Shown here: one piece after another, positions 9,187 through 19,200 of the stretch
Numbering within the stretch: position 1 is the first letter of the stretch
How the letters are laid out: each line of letters opens with the position of its first letter
Assembly (NCBI GenBank): GCA_002898295.1
Contig: BEHX01000005.1
Span: forward strand, 75,642 to 139,641
From: a bacterium HR21
GTDB taxonomy: Bacteria > Bacteroidota > Ignavibacteria > Kapaibacteriales > HRBIN21
Reading direction: 5' to 3'
DNA length: 64,000 bases
The notes under the pieces: model-generated
What the model saw: only the letters and a program-made list of their open reading frames with translations
The model's database searches: none
What the model was told of the DNA's origin: nothing
Made by a program: the position numbers and the translations under genes

Positions 9187-10020
9187 ATGCGACTCTCTCT
9201 TCTGCTTTGGAGCCTCCTGCTCTGCATGGGCTGGAGCTGCAGCTGCCCGGAGCTGCAACCAGACCCACTAGCTGATGTTCGCGTACGCGAAGCCACCATC
9301 ACGCAATTCGATCCTCGCTGGGATGCAGCGCAGAATACTCCCGCGCCGACGTACTCCATTCACACGTTCCTCTTCCCCAGCACCCCGAACAGCTCCGGCT
9401 CCTTGCCTAACGACGACCGCGTTGCCTTTGGGCGCACCCTCGTGCTGGGACAGCAGACATTCGTCGCCAATGGGGTCGAATACACAGCGCAAGCAATTAC
9501 CGTCCGCCCGCCCAACTGGGCAATGCAGGGTGACTGGATGGTCGTCGAAGTTGACCCGACAGCGAATCCACCGCAAGCCTGGATTCGGGTTGCTGGCTCA
9601 CTGGCGCTTCTCCCCGATCGGCTGCTTTCTGCCAGTGCGGAAGACTTCGTCACCTACCTGCGGGCACGGCTAGGACAGCTCAACACTGCAGCCCAGTCGG
9701 CTTCACTCTATGGGCAAGCTCTTGTCCCCCGGCGACAGCTGCCCGATGTGGTCACCCGCGTGCTGGATCCTCAGGGCGCCGACGTTACGGGCGCTGTACC
9801 GGTACCACCGGACATCCTGCAGGCGCTGGCATCGCTCCTCCAGCCGGCGGTGGATGTCCGAGTAGAAATCGGGCAAGTGTACTACTACCGGGCAAAGAGT
9901 GGGGCGGAATTCGCCGTCCTCATTGAGGACATCCGTCCCGGAACACTCCCACCCAACCTCAACCGGGTCACTCTCAAGTTCGCACAGGTTCTCACAACCG
10001 AAGGATGCCAGACACCATGA
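9187..10020 (+). CDS. Putative lipoprotein of unknown function
   Basis: The ATG at 9187 follows a purine-rich GGACGGAGG ribosome site and starts a signal sequence (MRLSLLLWSLLLCMGWSCSC) with candidate lipidation Cys at residue 18 or 20. The remaining 255 residues show no recognisable domain. They are mixed alpha/beta, with segments such as DWMVVEVDPTANPPQAWIRV and RVEIGQVYYYRAKSGAEFAV that look like small beta barrels or barrel-sandwich folds. The stop overlaps the start of the next gene (ATGA at 10017-10020). Because it lies between a barrel-like lipoprotein and a PD40/OmpA lipoprotein, it is probably part of the same envelope complex. That function is inferred from neighbourhood only. Confidence 0.68.
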   Translation: MRLSLLLWSLLLCMGWSCSCPELQPDPLADVRVREATITQFDPRWDAAQNTPAPTYSIHTFLFPSTPNSSGSLPNDDRVAFGRTLVLGQQTFVANGVEYTAQAITVRPPNWAMQGDWMVVEVDPTANPPQAWIRVAGSLALLPDRLLSASAEDFVTYLRARLGQLNTAAQSASLYGQALVPRRQLPDVVTRVLDPQGADVTGAVPVPPDILQALASLLQPAVDVRVEIGQVYYYRAKSGAEFAVLIEDIRPGTLPPNLNRVTLKFAQVLTTEGCQTP

Positions 10021-12356
10021 GGACCTCTCTGCTGTACCTTTGCCTCCTCTGCTGTACATGCTGCCTGTGGCATGGCTGCACATCTCCCCGCGGTGTGGAA
10101 CGCCCGCGGGGCAATCTGGAACCGCTCAACTCCTCCGCTGACGACTTCGCCCCGAGCTTCCATCCCAATGCCCCCGAAGAGCTCTTCTTTACCTCAAGCC
10201 GCCGAGGCTCGGAAGATCTCTGGAGCGCCCGATTCCAGACCCAAGCCGGCACCCTCACCGTGCACCCCCCTCTTTTGGACAGCTCTGGCTTCGGACGCTG
10301 GCTCAGCAGCTTCCTGGCAAACGAAGGAACCGTCGCCTTCATCTCCCCCACGGAGGGTATCGCGGCAGCGCAACGTATCCAGACACCACAGCTCCAGATG
10401 ACAGGCGGGATGGACCTGTTCGGCTTCCTCTTCCGGGACGGCGCCTGGCATGCCTTCCCACTGGGGGAAACTCTCAATTCCCCCGCGTGGGATGCCCAGC
10501 CAACGGTGGGAAGGCGCGGAGATACTGTGCTGCTCATCTTCGCCTCCGATCGCATGGTCCCTTTGCCTGGACCCGAGCATGGCTGGAGCCGTCCGTTTGC
10601 CAATGCCTCAACACTCCTCCCGCAGGGAGACACACTCTGGGGCAATGCGGATCTCTACTACGCCTTTCGCGTCGGCGGGCGCTGGAGTCCGGCTCGCAAT
10701 CTCGCCGAAGTTCCCGGCGGGCAGCTGGTCAACACTCCGGCACACGAGTACTTCCCCTTCCTCTTCTGCCCAGAGTATCGTCCTCGGCTCCTGTTTGCCA
10801 GTAACCGGAGCGGAGATTTCGACCTTTACCTTGCGGAACTCGATGTGGATTTCGCCCACCAACGTTTGGCTGTGCGTTCTGTCCGGGCACTTCCCAAAGG
10901 GGTAGATACGATCAACTCCAGCTTTGCTGAGCTTTCGCCGGCAATACCTCCGCCGCACGCACGCCCGGATTCGCTTCGCTGGCTTTTCTTCGCCTCCAAT
11001 CGTGACACGCTTCCGCGCCCGGGCACGGACCCGCGGCGGGTGCTCCGAAACGTCGGCGGTCTTGATCTGTATGCCTTTCCCATCGAGCTGGAGTGCCGCC
11101 CTCCGCGAATTACTTACACAGTCGTCGTCCTGGACCAGGAGAACCCTGCCCGTCCTCTGCGCCAGCCGGTCATCGAGCTGCGCGACGCCCAGGGAACCGT
11201 GCGGGAACGCCGCACCGCACAGCAGACAAGCTTTGAGCTGCGCCCCGGAGAGTTCTATACCGTAGCCGGTGGCTCGCTCTATGACTCGCTCAGCTGTCAC
11301 AGTCCCGAGCTACAGCTCATCTTCTACGCCACCCCTGAAGGTATTCCCAACCGGCAGCAACTGAGCCTCTCGGAGCGGAGCCGGACCGGCGCTTTTGCCT
11401 TCACCGGTGTAACGGCAGATACCACCGTCTGGGATACCATCTGGATTCGTCCCGTCTGGTATGCCCCGCCGCAGTGCCGCTGGATGTTCTCCGAGATGCT
11501 CAGAGACCCCCTACGGCGCAGTGTCCCATACTACCAGACGGCGTTCTGGGAGGTCAATACCTCAGCGAATCTGCAGCGTCATCTCTGGCTTTTTCGAACC
11601 TCTGTGTACCGCGACGCTGGCTTCATTGAGCTCCATCCGGATAACCAGTACTTCGGGTACCGCTCCGTTGAACCAGCCGCCCTGCGGGAGCGCCGGCGGC
11701 AGCGCTATGACCGCCGCGTTAGCGAGTACAGAGCCTTCGCCCGTATTGTAGACCAAAACCTGCAACTCCTCGCCGATAGCATCACCCACATCATCCTGCC
11801 CCGCTTCCTGGAGTACAATGCTCGCCGCGGAGGACAAGCGAAGCTCATCATCACGCTGGCTGCCTACAGCGATGTGCGCCCTATCCTGCGCGGTGACTAC
11901 CGAGGCAGTGACACTATCGCCTACATTAGCGGTTCGTACGACAGCACAGCCTCGCACTTGCGCCTGACCTCCGTCATCATCCGTCCCGGTGCTAGCCTTG
12001 TCGGAGCCGACAACGACACGCTCTCCAAGCTGCGTGCCTACTTCGGTTTCCGAGAACTCCTGCAGTACCTCCAGCGCGATAGCCTCTTTGCTGCTCTCCG
12101 CCGGCAGGGACAGATCCTGCTACCGACCGATGTCACAACCCCGGCGGAATTTCTCCGCCGCTCCCAGCAGACACCGATTCTCGTGCTAGCGGAGGGACGG
12201 CAGTACGACCCAACCGTCGTCCCCCGAAAGTGGGGCTACATTGACCGGGAGGACGACTTCTACGAGCTAGACATCGTACGCCGACTGGATGTCTTCGTCG
12301 ACCTTGTCGAGGCACAGGGATCTCTCCTGCGCAAGCCGCCATGCTGCATGCCGTAG
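10017..12356 (+). CDS. PorE-like lipoprotein: PD40 repeats, regulatory-like domain and OmpA-like C-terminus
   Basis: The 779-residue protein has a very Cys-rich lipoprotein signal (LLCCTCCLWHGC, lipid Cys at about 21). Beta-propeller PD40/TolB-type blades are visible near residues 41-65 (FFTSSRRGSEDLWSARF), 240-277 (LLFASNRSGDFDLYLAELD) and 314-336 (LFFASNRDT). A carboxypeptidase-regulatory-like beta sandwich follows around 363-430, then a region with degenerate OmpA-like features around 580-640. This order resembles PorE, the T9SS lipoprotein thought to tie the machinery to peptidoglycan, and PD40/OmpA lipoproteins generally. The OmpA part lacks a clear canonical peptidoglycan-binding motif. 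The ATG overlapping the upstream stop was chosen over the ATG at 10005. It ends the operon and converges on a T9SS cargo gene. Confidence 0.72.
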   Translation: MRTSLLYLCLLCCTCCLWHGCTSPRGVERPRGNLEPLNSSADDFAPSFHPNAPEELFFTSSRRGSEDLWSARFQTQAGTLTVHPPLLDSSGFGRWLSSFLANEGTVAFISPTEGIAAAQRIQTPQLQMTGGMDLFGFLFRDGAWHAFPLGETLNSPAWDAQPTVGRRGDTVLLIFASDRMVPLPGPEHGWSRPFANASTLLPQGDTLWGNADLYYAFRVGGRWSPARNLAEVPGGQLVNTPAHEYFPFLFCPEYRPRLLFASNRSGDFDLYLAELDVDFAHQRLAVRSVRALPKGVDTINSSFAELSPAIPPPHARPDSLRWLFFASNRDTLPRPGTDPRRVLRNVGGLDLYAFPIELECRPPRITYTVVVLDQENPARPLRQPVIELRDAQGTVRERRTAQQTSFELRPGEFYTVAGGSLYDSLSCHSPELQLIFYATPEGIPNRQQLSLSERSRTGAFAFTGVTADTTVWDTIWIRPVWYAPPQCRWMFSEMLRDPLRRSVPYYQTAFWEVNTSANLQRHLWLFRTSVYRDAGFIELHPDNQYFGYRSVEPAALRERRRQRYDRRVSEYRAFARIVDQNLQLLADSITHIILPRFLEYNARRGGQAKLIITLAAYSDVRPILRGDYRGSDTIAYISGSYDSTASHLRLTSVIIRPGASLVGADNDTLSKLRAYFGFRELLQYLQRDSLFAALRRQGQILLPTDVTTPAEFLRRSQQTPILVLAEGRQYDPTVVPRKWGYIDREDDFYELDIVRRLDVFVDLVEAQGSLLRKPPCCMP

Positions 12357-12359
12357 GGA

Positions 12360-15300
12360 TCAGCGCAAGAGCAGGAACCAGAGGGAACGCCGAACATCGC
12401 CCTGTCGGAGCACCGCCCCGTAGACTCCCGCGGCTAGATGGGCACACGGCACGCGCAGTTCCACACGCCGTCCGCTCTGAGCCGGATCCCCACGCCAGGC
12501 GAAGACCTCGTGTCCGCGAAGGTCCATGAGCCGAAGCTCGACCTCCTCATCACTACCGAGCTCCACGATGAGCCGCGGACACTCTCCCGGCTCCAGCCAA
12601 AGGGCAGTTGCCTTTCCGGTCCCAAAACGGCGCTCCCATGCCAGGCAGGCACTATCCACTTGGAGGCTCCCCGGCTGTATTACCAGCTCTAGCGGGATAC
12701 GACTCTCAACACTATCCACGCGCAGCTCCAGAGGCGTTTGCATCTGCGGATGCCAGAGCGCCCGCCCGGAGAGGCGGAAGAGTTCACCTGACACGGGGAG
12801 TCCATCGGCAGCACTCCCCTCCAGCAGAAGCTCTCCTGCGGTCAACTCTTGCCAGCGGAAAGGAAGAGGGCTTTCGAGCTGCTGAACTTGGAAAAGGCGC
12901 CAGTCGTACCGGAATCGAAGCCGCACCGCACGCACCGCGCCCGCAATTCTGTCCTCTTCGGCAGAGACCAGAACCGGGATAGCGAGCCGCTCCCCAGGGG
13001 CAGCCCGGACCGAGGAAACCTGTAGGGAGAGACGCGCCGTCCGCGTCGGGACTGGAACGGCTTCGCCAACGAAGAGCACGGCAAAAACCGTATCACACGG
13101 GGCAGACCAACGGAGCCGGAGCCGGAGCGTGTCCCGGCGCGGTGCCTGCAGAGGAGCATAGAGAATCCCAACAGCGCGCTCGGCACCAGGTTCGAGCGTA
13201 TCAGGGACCACCAATGGCTGCGCCAGTGCAAACGGCGGAGCGATCCCCTGGAGGGCTTCGAGCACCAGCGGGAAAGCATTGGGATTACGCACGTATAGCA
13301 CCCGCTGTGCCTGCTGCCCGACGGGAACAGCGCCGAAATCCCAGCTGTCGGCGCTGGAGGTGTATCCAGGAACCGAAGCCTCCCCGGTGAGCACTAAGCG
13401 TTGCTCTAGCGTACAGGTATCAACCCGGAGCGTGTAAACAACCTCTGCCCGGTGCCTTCCCGGCTGTGTCGGGTGAAAGCGCACGCGAATGGTGTACCCA
13501 TCGGCGAGCTGCTCCCCAGGACTCCAGCTCAAGGAGAAGCTCCCCGTATCGCCCTCCAGACGGAAGCTGAGAAGCTCTGCTACCGAAGCCGTCGTGGTAA
13601 ACTCAAGGAGCTGCTCCAGAGTATCGGGACGACCACACCAGATGCTGGTTCCGAAATCCCACGCGCTGAGTACAAACCCTGCACGCACACCTTCGACTAG
13701 CGCCCGAACAGGTACCCGGAGTGTGTCCCCACACGGCTCGAGCCGGAGGAGTGCTTCTGCTGTGAACATCCCACCGCTGCTCGGGGCTATCCGCAGGGGA
13801 AGCGCTCGACTCTCGAATGGCTGCAGTTCAAGTGGTGTTCCTCCAATGGTGACACCCGGAACGGGCAACGCACGCAGACGGAGCGGAAGCACGCCCGTAT
13901 TGCGGACCACAAGGCTGGTCTCCGCCGCTGTGGTACAGCCCCGCAGCGGAGGGAATACAACCTCGGACGGAACCAATGCAACCTGCGGCAGCACTGCCGC
14001 AGCACTCACCGTTGCCCGCACAGTATCGCGGCACGTCCCAGCCTGGAGCGCGATCTGGAGCTCTTGCTGGAAGCTGCCCCCCTGCGGCAAGTACCGAATT
14101 CGAAGACGGAGGCTATCTCCGGGAGCAAGCACAACGCGGGGAGATACCGGCTCCACAAGTTGGAACGGCGGTGCCAGCGGGAGTGCCTCCGTCTCCAGCA
14201 TCGTCCCACTCTGGTTGAAGAGCCAAAGCGTTGTATCGCGCGGACCAGCCTCGCAGAGAGCCTCCACCCCGAAGTCAAGCTCTGTCTGGCTCAAGGTGGC
14301 AACCCCTGCCTGCTTCTCCCCTCGAACGGGGAGGACCAGTGTATCCGAGCACGGCTGGACTGGGAAACGTACCCCTCCTGCGAAGCCTCCGCTACGCGTC
14401 GGTGTGAAGCGAAGGCGGAGAGTCACCACCTCTCCCTCTGCCAAGACCCGTGGGAAGCTCTGTCCAACGAGAGCAAATCCCGATGGCAGAAGGGGGCGGA
14501 AGAGGAAGACTGCTGTATTGCTCGCATTGCGGAGGTGGACGGTTCGCTCCCGTGTACTCTCGCAAGCTCCCAAGACTCCAAAGTCGAGGGTATCTGGCTC
14601 TGCTGCTACCTCAATCCGGCGCTCCCGCAGCTCCACCACCGGTGAGGTTGCCCCGCAGCCGAATTCATTCCACCCCATCACCCAGTACCGTCCAGGCTGG
14701 CTGACACGGAGCACTGCGCCGGAATCAACCGGTACGCCATCCCGATACCAGCGATAGCGCCAGGCTCCCGAAGCCCGCAGGAGCACTGTATCGCCGGGAC
14801 AGAAGAGCGTATCGCCATCGGCTGCCACCCAGACTTGTGGCAGCGGATGGACCTGTACCTCGAGCTCTGGCGAGCGTGCCATGCACCCCAGTTCCGTTTC
14901 CACGCGAACACTGTAGCGCCCGCTGCTCCGGACAACCAGCCGCGGTGTTGTCTCCCCACCGAGCTGCTGCCCATCCCGGAACCACTGATATCGATAGCGC
15001 ACCGTATCGGGATTCTCAACCCAGAGTACGGCACTGTCGCCAGCACAGAGTTCACGAGCCGACGCAAATACCTGCGGCACTGGAGGTAGAGGCTTCTCCA
15101 GAGTGGCTTCCGAGTAGACCTCTTCTGCATAGGAGCGACCCCTTGCTAGAGTCGGTCCCGGGGCATTCCCGAGGCGATTATCCGTCCAATAGCGAAAGGC
15201 ATAGACCCGATAGACCATCCGAGCGCCGCAGGGGAAAGGAAACGTATCGAGTGCACGCCGCACCGAGCTGAGCGTCTGTGCTACCACTAACCCAGTGCCC

Positions 15301-16202
15301 AGACGCTCTCCGACCCCGTAAGTTCGCCCATCCTCTGGGACACTGCGCTGACCGACCGTATCCCGCACGACGATGTAGCCCTGGAGGCTATCGTCGGGGA
15401 GAGGGTCTGCAGCAGCAGACCATTCCAGGAGGACACCTGTTGGCGTAAGTTCCGCCCGCGTCATCTGCGGTGCATTCCATCGGGGCTGCCGAAGCTGCCG
15501 CCAGAGAAGCTGGTTACGGTCACGGTGCTGCGGGCTTTGATTCGGCAGACCTTTCGTCACATCGGTCGAGAGGGCAGCCGTTGAGTCCGTACCTGCTCCC
15601 GCCGCATACGCCGCCAGCGAAAGCCCAGGCACAACCCGAATACTGCCCGGATTGGGACACTGCCCATTGTGGTGCACCTTCGGCGGTGGCAGCGTATCGT
15701 AGAACGGACCTGGCACATCCCGATGCCCCAGTGCATGGACGTGGCGCCCTTGGGGATCGAGAATCTGCACTAAATCGCCCTGCAGCGCAATGTTGAGCGC
15801 CACATCCTCCCAGGTCAAGCCAGGATTGGAGTCGAAGCGAACCTGCTCGAAGTACGTCGTGTTCTGCGCCCCGACTTCAATGTAGCCATCCCGGGGATCA
15901 TCATCCACCACTTGCGAGCCCCGGTGATTGATGACGAGGATCGTGCCCGCCCGCAGACGGCTCCAGAGCGGGACATCCCGGAAGCGAACCCCACCTTGCC
16001 GTTGTGTCTGGGTTTGGTTGTTGTCCGTCAGCACGTATCCCCGAAGGTCCAGCGTATCAGCCACAACCAGAAGCTCGGTCCATTCCTCCACAGGCAGCGG
16101 ACTGGTGTTGAAGTACTCACTGACAACCACAGGGGGTACTTGTGCCCCGGCAATCGCTGCCGAGAGGACCCATAGAAGGCACTGCCGCCCCATTTGGCTC
16201 AC
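12360..16202 (-). CDS. Very large T9SS-exported protein with Ig-like and Hydin/ASPM-type repeats
   Basis: The 1280-residue protein has a signal peptide (CLLWVLSAAIAGAQ). The N-terminal region resembles a lamin-tail domain (VVVSEYFNTSPLPVEEWTEL). Ig-like domains follow (residues about 370-520, RYQWFRDGQQLGG), then four or more repeats of the ASPM-SPD2-Hydin type seen in choice-of-anchor D proteins (DFGVLGACESTRERTVHLRN and LDFGVEALCE). The C-terminus has the T9SS type A pattern: VELRLMDLRGHEVFAW, then LAAGVYGAVL and a terminal LLLR. Such proteins cross the outer membrane through T9SS and are displayed or released. The GTG start overlaps the stop of the upstream gene (GTGA); the ATG at 16193 is an equally good start. 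The two cargo genes are probably one transcription unit. Confidence 0.85.
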   Translation of the reverse strand: MSQMGRQCLLWVLSAAIAGAQVPPVVVSEYFNTSPLPVEEWTELLVVADTLDLRGYVLTDNNQTQTQRQGGVRFRDVPLWSRLRAGTILVINHRGSQVVDDDPRDGYIEVGAQNTTYFEQVRFDSNPGLTWEDVALNIALQGDLVQILDPQGRHVHALGHRDVPGPFYDTLPPPKVHHNGQCPNPGSIRVVPGLSLAAYAAGAGTDSTAALSTDVTKGLPNQSPQHRDRNQLLWRQLRQPRWNAPQMTRAELTPTGVLLEWSAAADPLPDDSLQGYIVVRDTVGQRSVPEDGRTYGVGERLGTGLVVAQTLSSVRRALDTFPFPCGARMVYRVYAFRYWTDNRLGNAPGPTLARGRSYAEEVYSEATLEKPLPPVPQVFASARELCAGDSAVLWVENPDTVRYRYQWFRDGQQLGGETTPRLVVRSSGRYSVRVETELGCMARSPELEVQVHPLPQVWVAADGDTLFCPGDTVLLRASGAWRYRWYRDGVPVDSGAVLRVSQPGRYWVMGWNEFGCGATSPVVELRERRIEVAAEPDTLDFGVLGACESTRERTVHLRNASNTAVFLFRPLLPSGFALVGQSFPRVLAEGEVVTLRLRFTPTRSGGFAGGVRFPVQPCSDTLVLPVRGEKQAGVATLSQTELDFGVEALCEAGPRDTTLWLFNQSGTMLETEALPLAPPFQLVEPVSPRVVLAPGDSLRLRIRYLPQGGSFQQELQIALQAGTCRDTVRATVSAAAVLPQVALVPSEVVFPPLRGCTTAAETSLVVRNTGVLPLRLRALPVPGVTIGGTPLELQPFESRALPLRIAPSSGGMFTAEALLRLEPCGDTLRVPVRALVEGVRAGFVLSAWDFGTSIWCGRPDTLEQLLEFTTTASVAELLSFRLEGDTGSFSLSWSPGEQLADGYTIRVRFHPTQPGRHRAEVVYTLRVDTCTLEQRLVLTGEASVPGYTSSADSWDFGAVPVGQQAQRVLYVRNPNAFPLVLEALQGIAPPFALAQPLVVPDTLEPGAERAVGILYAPLQAPRRDTLRLRLRWSAPCDTVFAVLFVGEAVPVPTRTARLSLQVSSVRAAPGERLAIPVLVSAEEDRIAGAVRAVRLRFRYDWRLFQVQQLESPLPFRWQELTAGELLLEGSAADGLPVSGELFRLSGRALWHPQMQTPLELRVDSVESRIPLELVIQPGSLQVDSACLAWERRFGTGKATALWLEPGECPRLIVELGSDEEVELRLMDLRGHEVFAWRGDPAQSGRRVELRVPCAHLAAGVYGAVLRQGDVRRSLWFLLLR

Positions 16203-19200
16203 CGCAGGATGAGAAGCGGAAGACGCTGGCGCCCAGAGGAGCTCTGCACTACCAGCCAGTAGACACCAGCAGCGTAGGAGCCGAGCTCAAGCTCAACAGT
16301 GGGCTGCGACGGCTGAATTTCCCGCTGCCAGAGCCGCTTGCCCTGCGGGGAATAGAGGCTCACTTGCAGGGTGACAGTGCTCGCGCGCAGCTCAATCCAC
16401 ACCCGGTCACCCGCTGGCTGCGGGACAACGCGTAGCAGTGGCGCATCCACTCGCGCGTCCTCTACACCGACGCCTTCGACACGCACCAGCGTTGCCTCGG
16501 AATCAAGGCTATCGCATAGCCCATAGACACGGCAGAAGTAGCTCCCCGAGTCGCTCAGGCGGACCGAAGGAATGGACAGTGTCGGCTGCGTCGCCCCGGG
16601 AAGTGGCTCTCCATTGCGGAACCACTGGTAGCGCCTGCCCTCGCGGGCAACAACCACGAGCTCCAGCGGACTCCCTTCCCGGACTGTCAACTGCCGCGGT
16701 GGCTGCTGGAGAATTTCCACGCGGGGGATCCGCAGGGTGGCGATCAGTACTGTGTCCGCCCCGCAGGCATTTGCAACTACCAGCCAATACTGTCCCGCAG
16801 CCGAGGAGTCGGTCACGGTAAACTGCAGTACGCTGTCTTGTCCGACCACCCTACCCGTGTGGAGCCATTGGAAGCGGAGCTTTTTCCCTTCAACGACCGC
16901 AGCACTGCCGGAGAGTCTGACATCCATTCCCGGGCAAACATCATAGTCGGAGCTGGACGGCTGCGTGACCGGGGGCTGGAGGACATCTACCAACGCAGGC
17001 TGGGAACGTGCCGTCTGACCCACCTCAACCACCGTTACCTGGAGCTCATAGATGCCGGAATCACTCGGCAGAACCGGGGAGATAACCAGCTCCTCCGATT
17101 CTGCCCCACTGATCCGTCCTCCCGAGCTCAGCGGGATCCCATCTCGGAGCCACCGATACTGGAGCGTCAGCGCTGGAGAGGTAGCAACTGCCAGTCCTCG
17201 AAGCCGCAGCACTCCTCCGGCGCAGATATCCTGGCTCTGCGGGTGCTCCAGGAATGCCACTTGGAGCAATCGCAGCCGCGCCGGCTGTGAGACTTCTTCC
17301 CCACAGCGCCCACGGACGAGCACATCGTAGACGCCGAGCGTATCTTCCGGCTGTACCGCGCGAATCGTAAGGAGCGAGGAAGTCGTCCCGAACATGCGCT
17401 CTCCATCTTGCAGCGGCACTCCATTGCGGCGCCATTGGTAGCTGGCATCGAGCACTTCTGCTTCGACCCGAAAGTACGCCGTCCCGCCGAGCGGCACTAC
17501 CTGGTCTATCGGATGCTGGACAATCCGGGTTGGACCGACGACGTAGATGTGCGCGACAGCGGAGGTCTCCGGCGGACAGGTTCCCACACCGGAGACGACG
17601 CAGGTATAGGCACCGCTGTGTTCATAGCCGACTTCAGAGATGCGCAGGAGAGGCTCTCTGGCTGCCTCGATGGGGACGCCGTTGCGGTACCACTGGTAGC
17701 TCAATCCCGTCCCTGTGGCACGGAGACGCAGCTCGAGCGGCTCACCCACGCAGACGAATGCCGACTGTGGCTGCTCGTGGATTCGGGGCGGGGCATTGAG
17801 GGTAAACACGGCACTGGTCTCGGCAAACCAGGGGCGAGCTTCATCAACGAGGCGGAGCCGATAGAGCGTCCCTGCCGGAAAGGTATCGGGCACCTGCCAG
17901 GCAAAGCTTCCCACAGAGGCAGGGATATCGGTGGCAAGAGGCACATACGTACGCCCACTATCGGCGGAGAGCTCAATCCGGAGTCTCTGTACTCCCCGGG
18001 CATCCCAGCGGATGGTATGGAGGTTCGCCATGCACCACGCAGCACCGGCAGCCGGTTCGAGCAGTCTGATACAGGGCGTCTCGATATACACCGGGGCAAT
18101 TGCACCGCCACTGGGATTGACCGTTGAAACACCTCCCCAATTCCCATCAGGCGAGGTCCAGTACTGCACTAGCTCCCCATCCTCGAAACGCCGCTCCTCG
18201 ATCCGTCGGATGCCTGCCGGAAGCGCATTCGGGATCAGTGTTGCCCACCCCCCGGAGACAGAATCCAGTGCAGCGTAGAATGCCGCCCCACCCGGCAGCT
18301 GGATCCCCTCATCCTGGACCATTGCAGTAGCAATCGGACGCCCCGTCCCTTGGGGATTGTCGTAGAAACAGAGAATCCGGCGTGGAGGAAGACAACTGCG
18401 CCGGTCTGCCAGCCCGGTTGCCCGCATCGGTTCGCTTCCGAAATCCAGTGTCTGCATCGCTAGCGAGCCGCTGAAACGCCGGATAAGATTGCCTACGCTA
18501 TCACCCAGGAAGAGCAGCCAGTAAATGCGGTTCCCCTCGGTGAAACGGATATTCGTGCTCGGGATGAGATTGAGCCAGAGCCGGACTCTGGTCTGTCCAG
18601 GACCGGTGCGGAAAACCGAGTACTGTCCAGGAGTTGTCAGCGAGCGGAGACTGTTGTAGAAGAAGGAGTCGCGCAGAGCATCGTAGAAGAGCGTGATTCC
18701 CGCACCAATCCCTGATGTTGTTGCAGACGTGTCGCCACCGGCAAAGTAGCGGTAGGTCGTGTTGGGTTGCAAATCCGTCAACTCCACCAGCGCCCAGACA
18801 GGGACGCGCAAGGTTGAGCTGAGTGACTTCATGTACTGCGGCACAATCAGCTCGCTCATCTGCGGCACAGGCAATACGGTAAAGGGTGCCGTCTGCACTG
18901 GCGGCAAATCAGGGGTAGAGACCCGCAAGACGTACGTCCCAGGCTGGTCAACGCTCAAATCCGTAAAGCTGACAACACCATTTGTAGGCGTTCGCGAGAG
19001 CGTCCCGCTGAGTGTTCCAGGACCGGAGACTTTCGTCACTGTGAACACCTCGGGGTAGTTCGGGTCAACTGTACCATCAGGACGGCGCGCTTCCACTGTC
19101 AATGGAGGCAATGGGATAAGGGTGTAGCCCGCTGTCGGCGCTGCTGTAATCGCCAGCGAACTTGCCCGGGGAAGAACGGTGAAAGGTGTGCTCAGAGCAT

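Noticed and set aside
13489-14757. 422-codon open frame on the plus strand
   Set aside because: It is antisense to the 1280-residue T9SS cargo gene, is rich in Ser/Arg/Thr as expected from a shadow frame, and has no domain.
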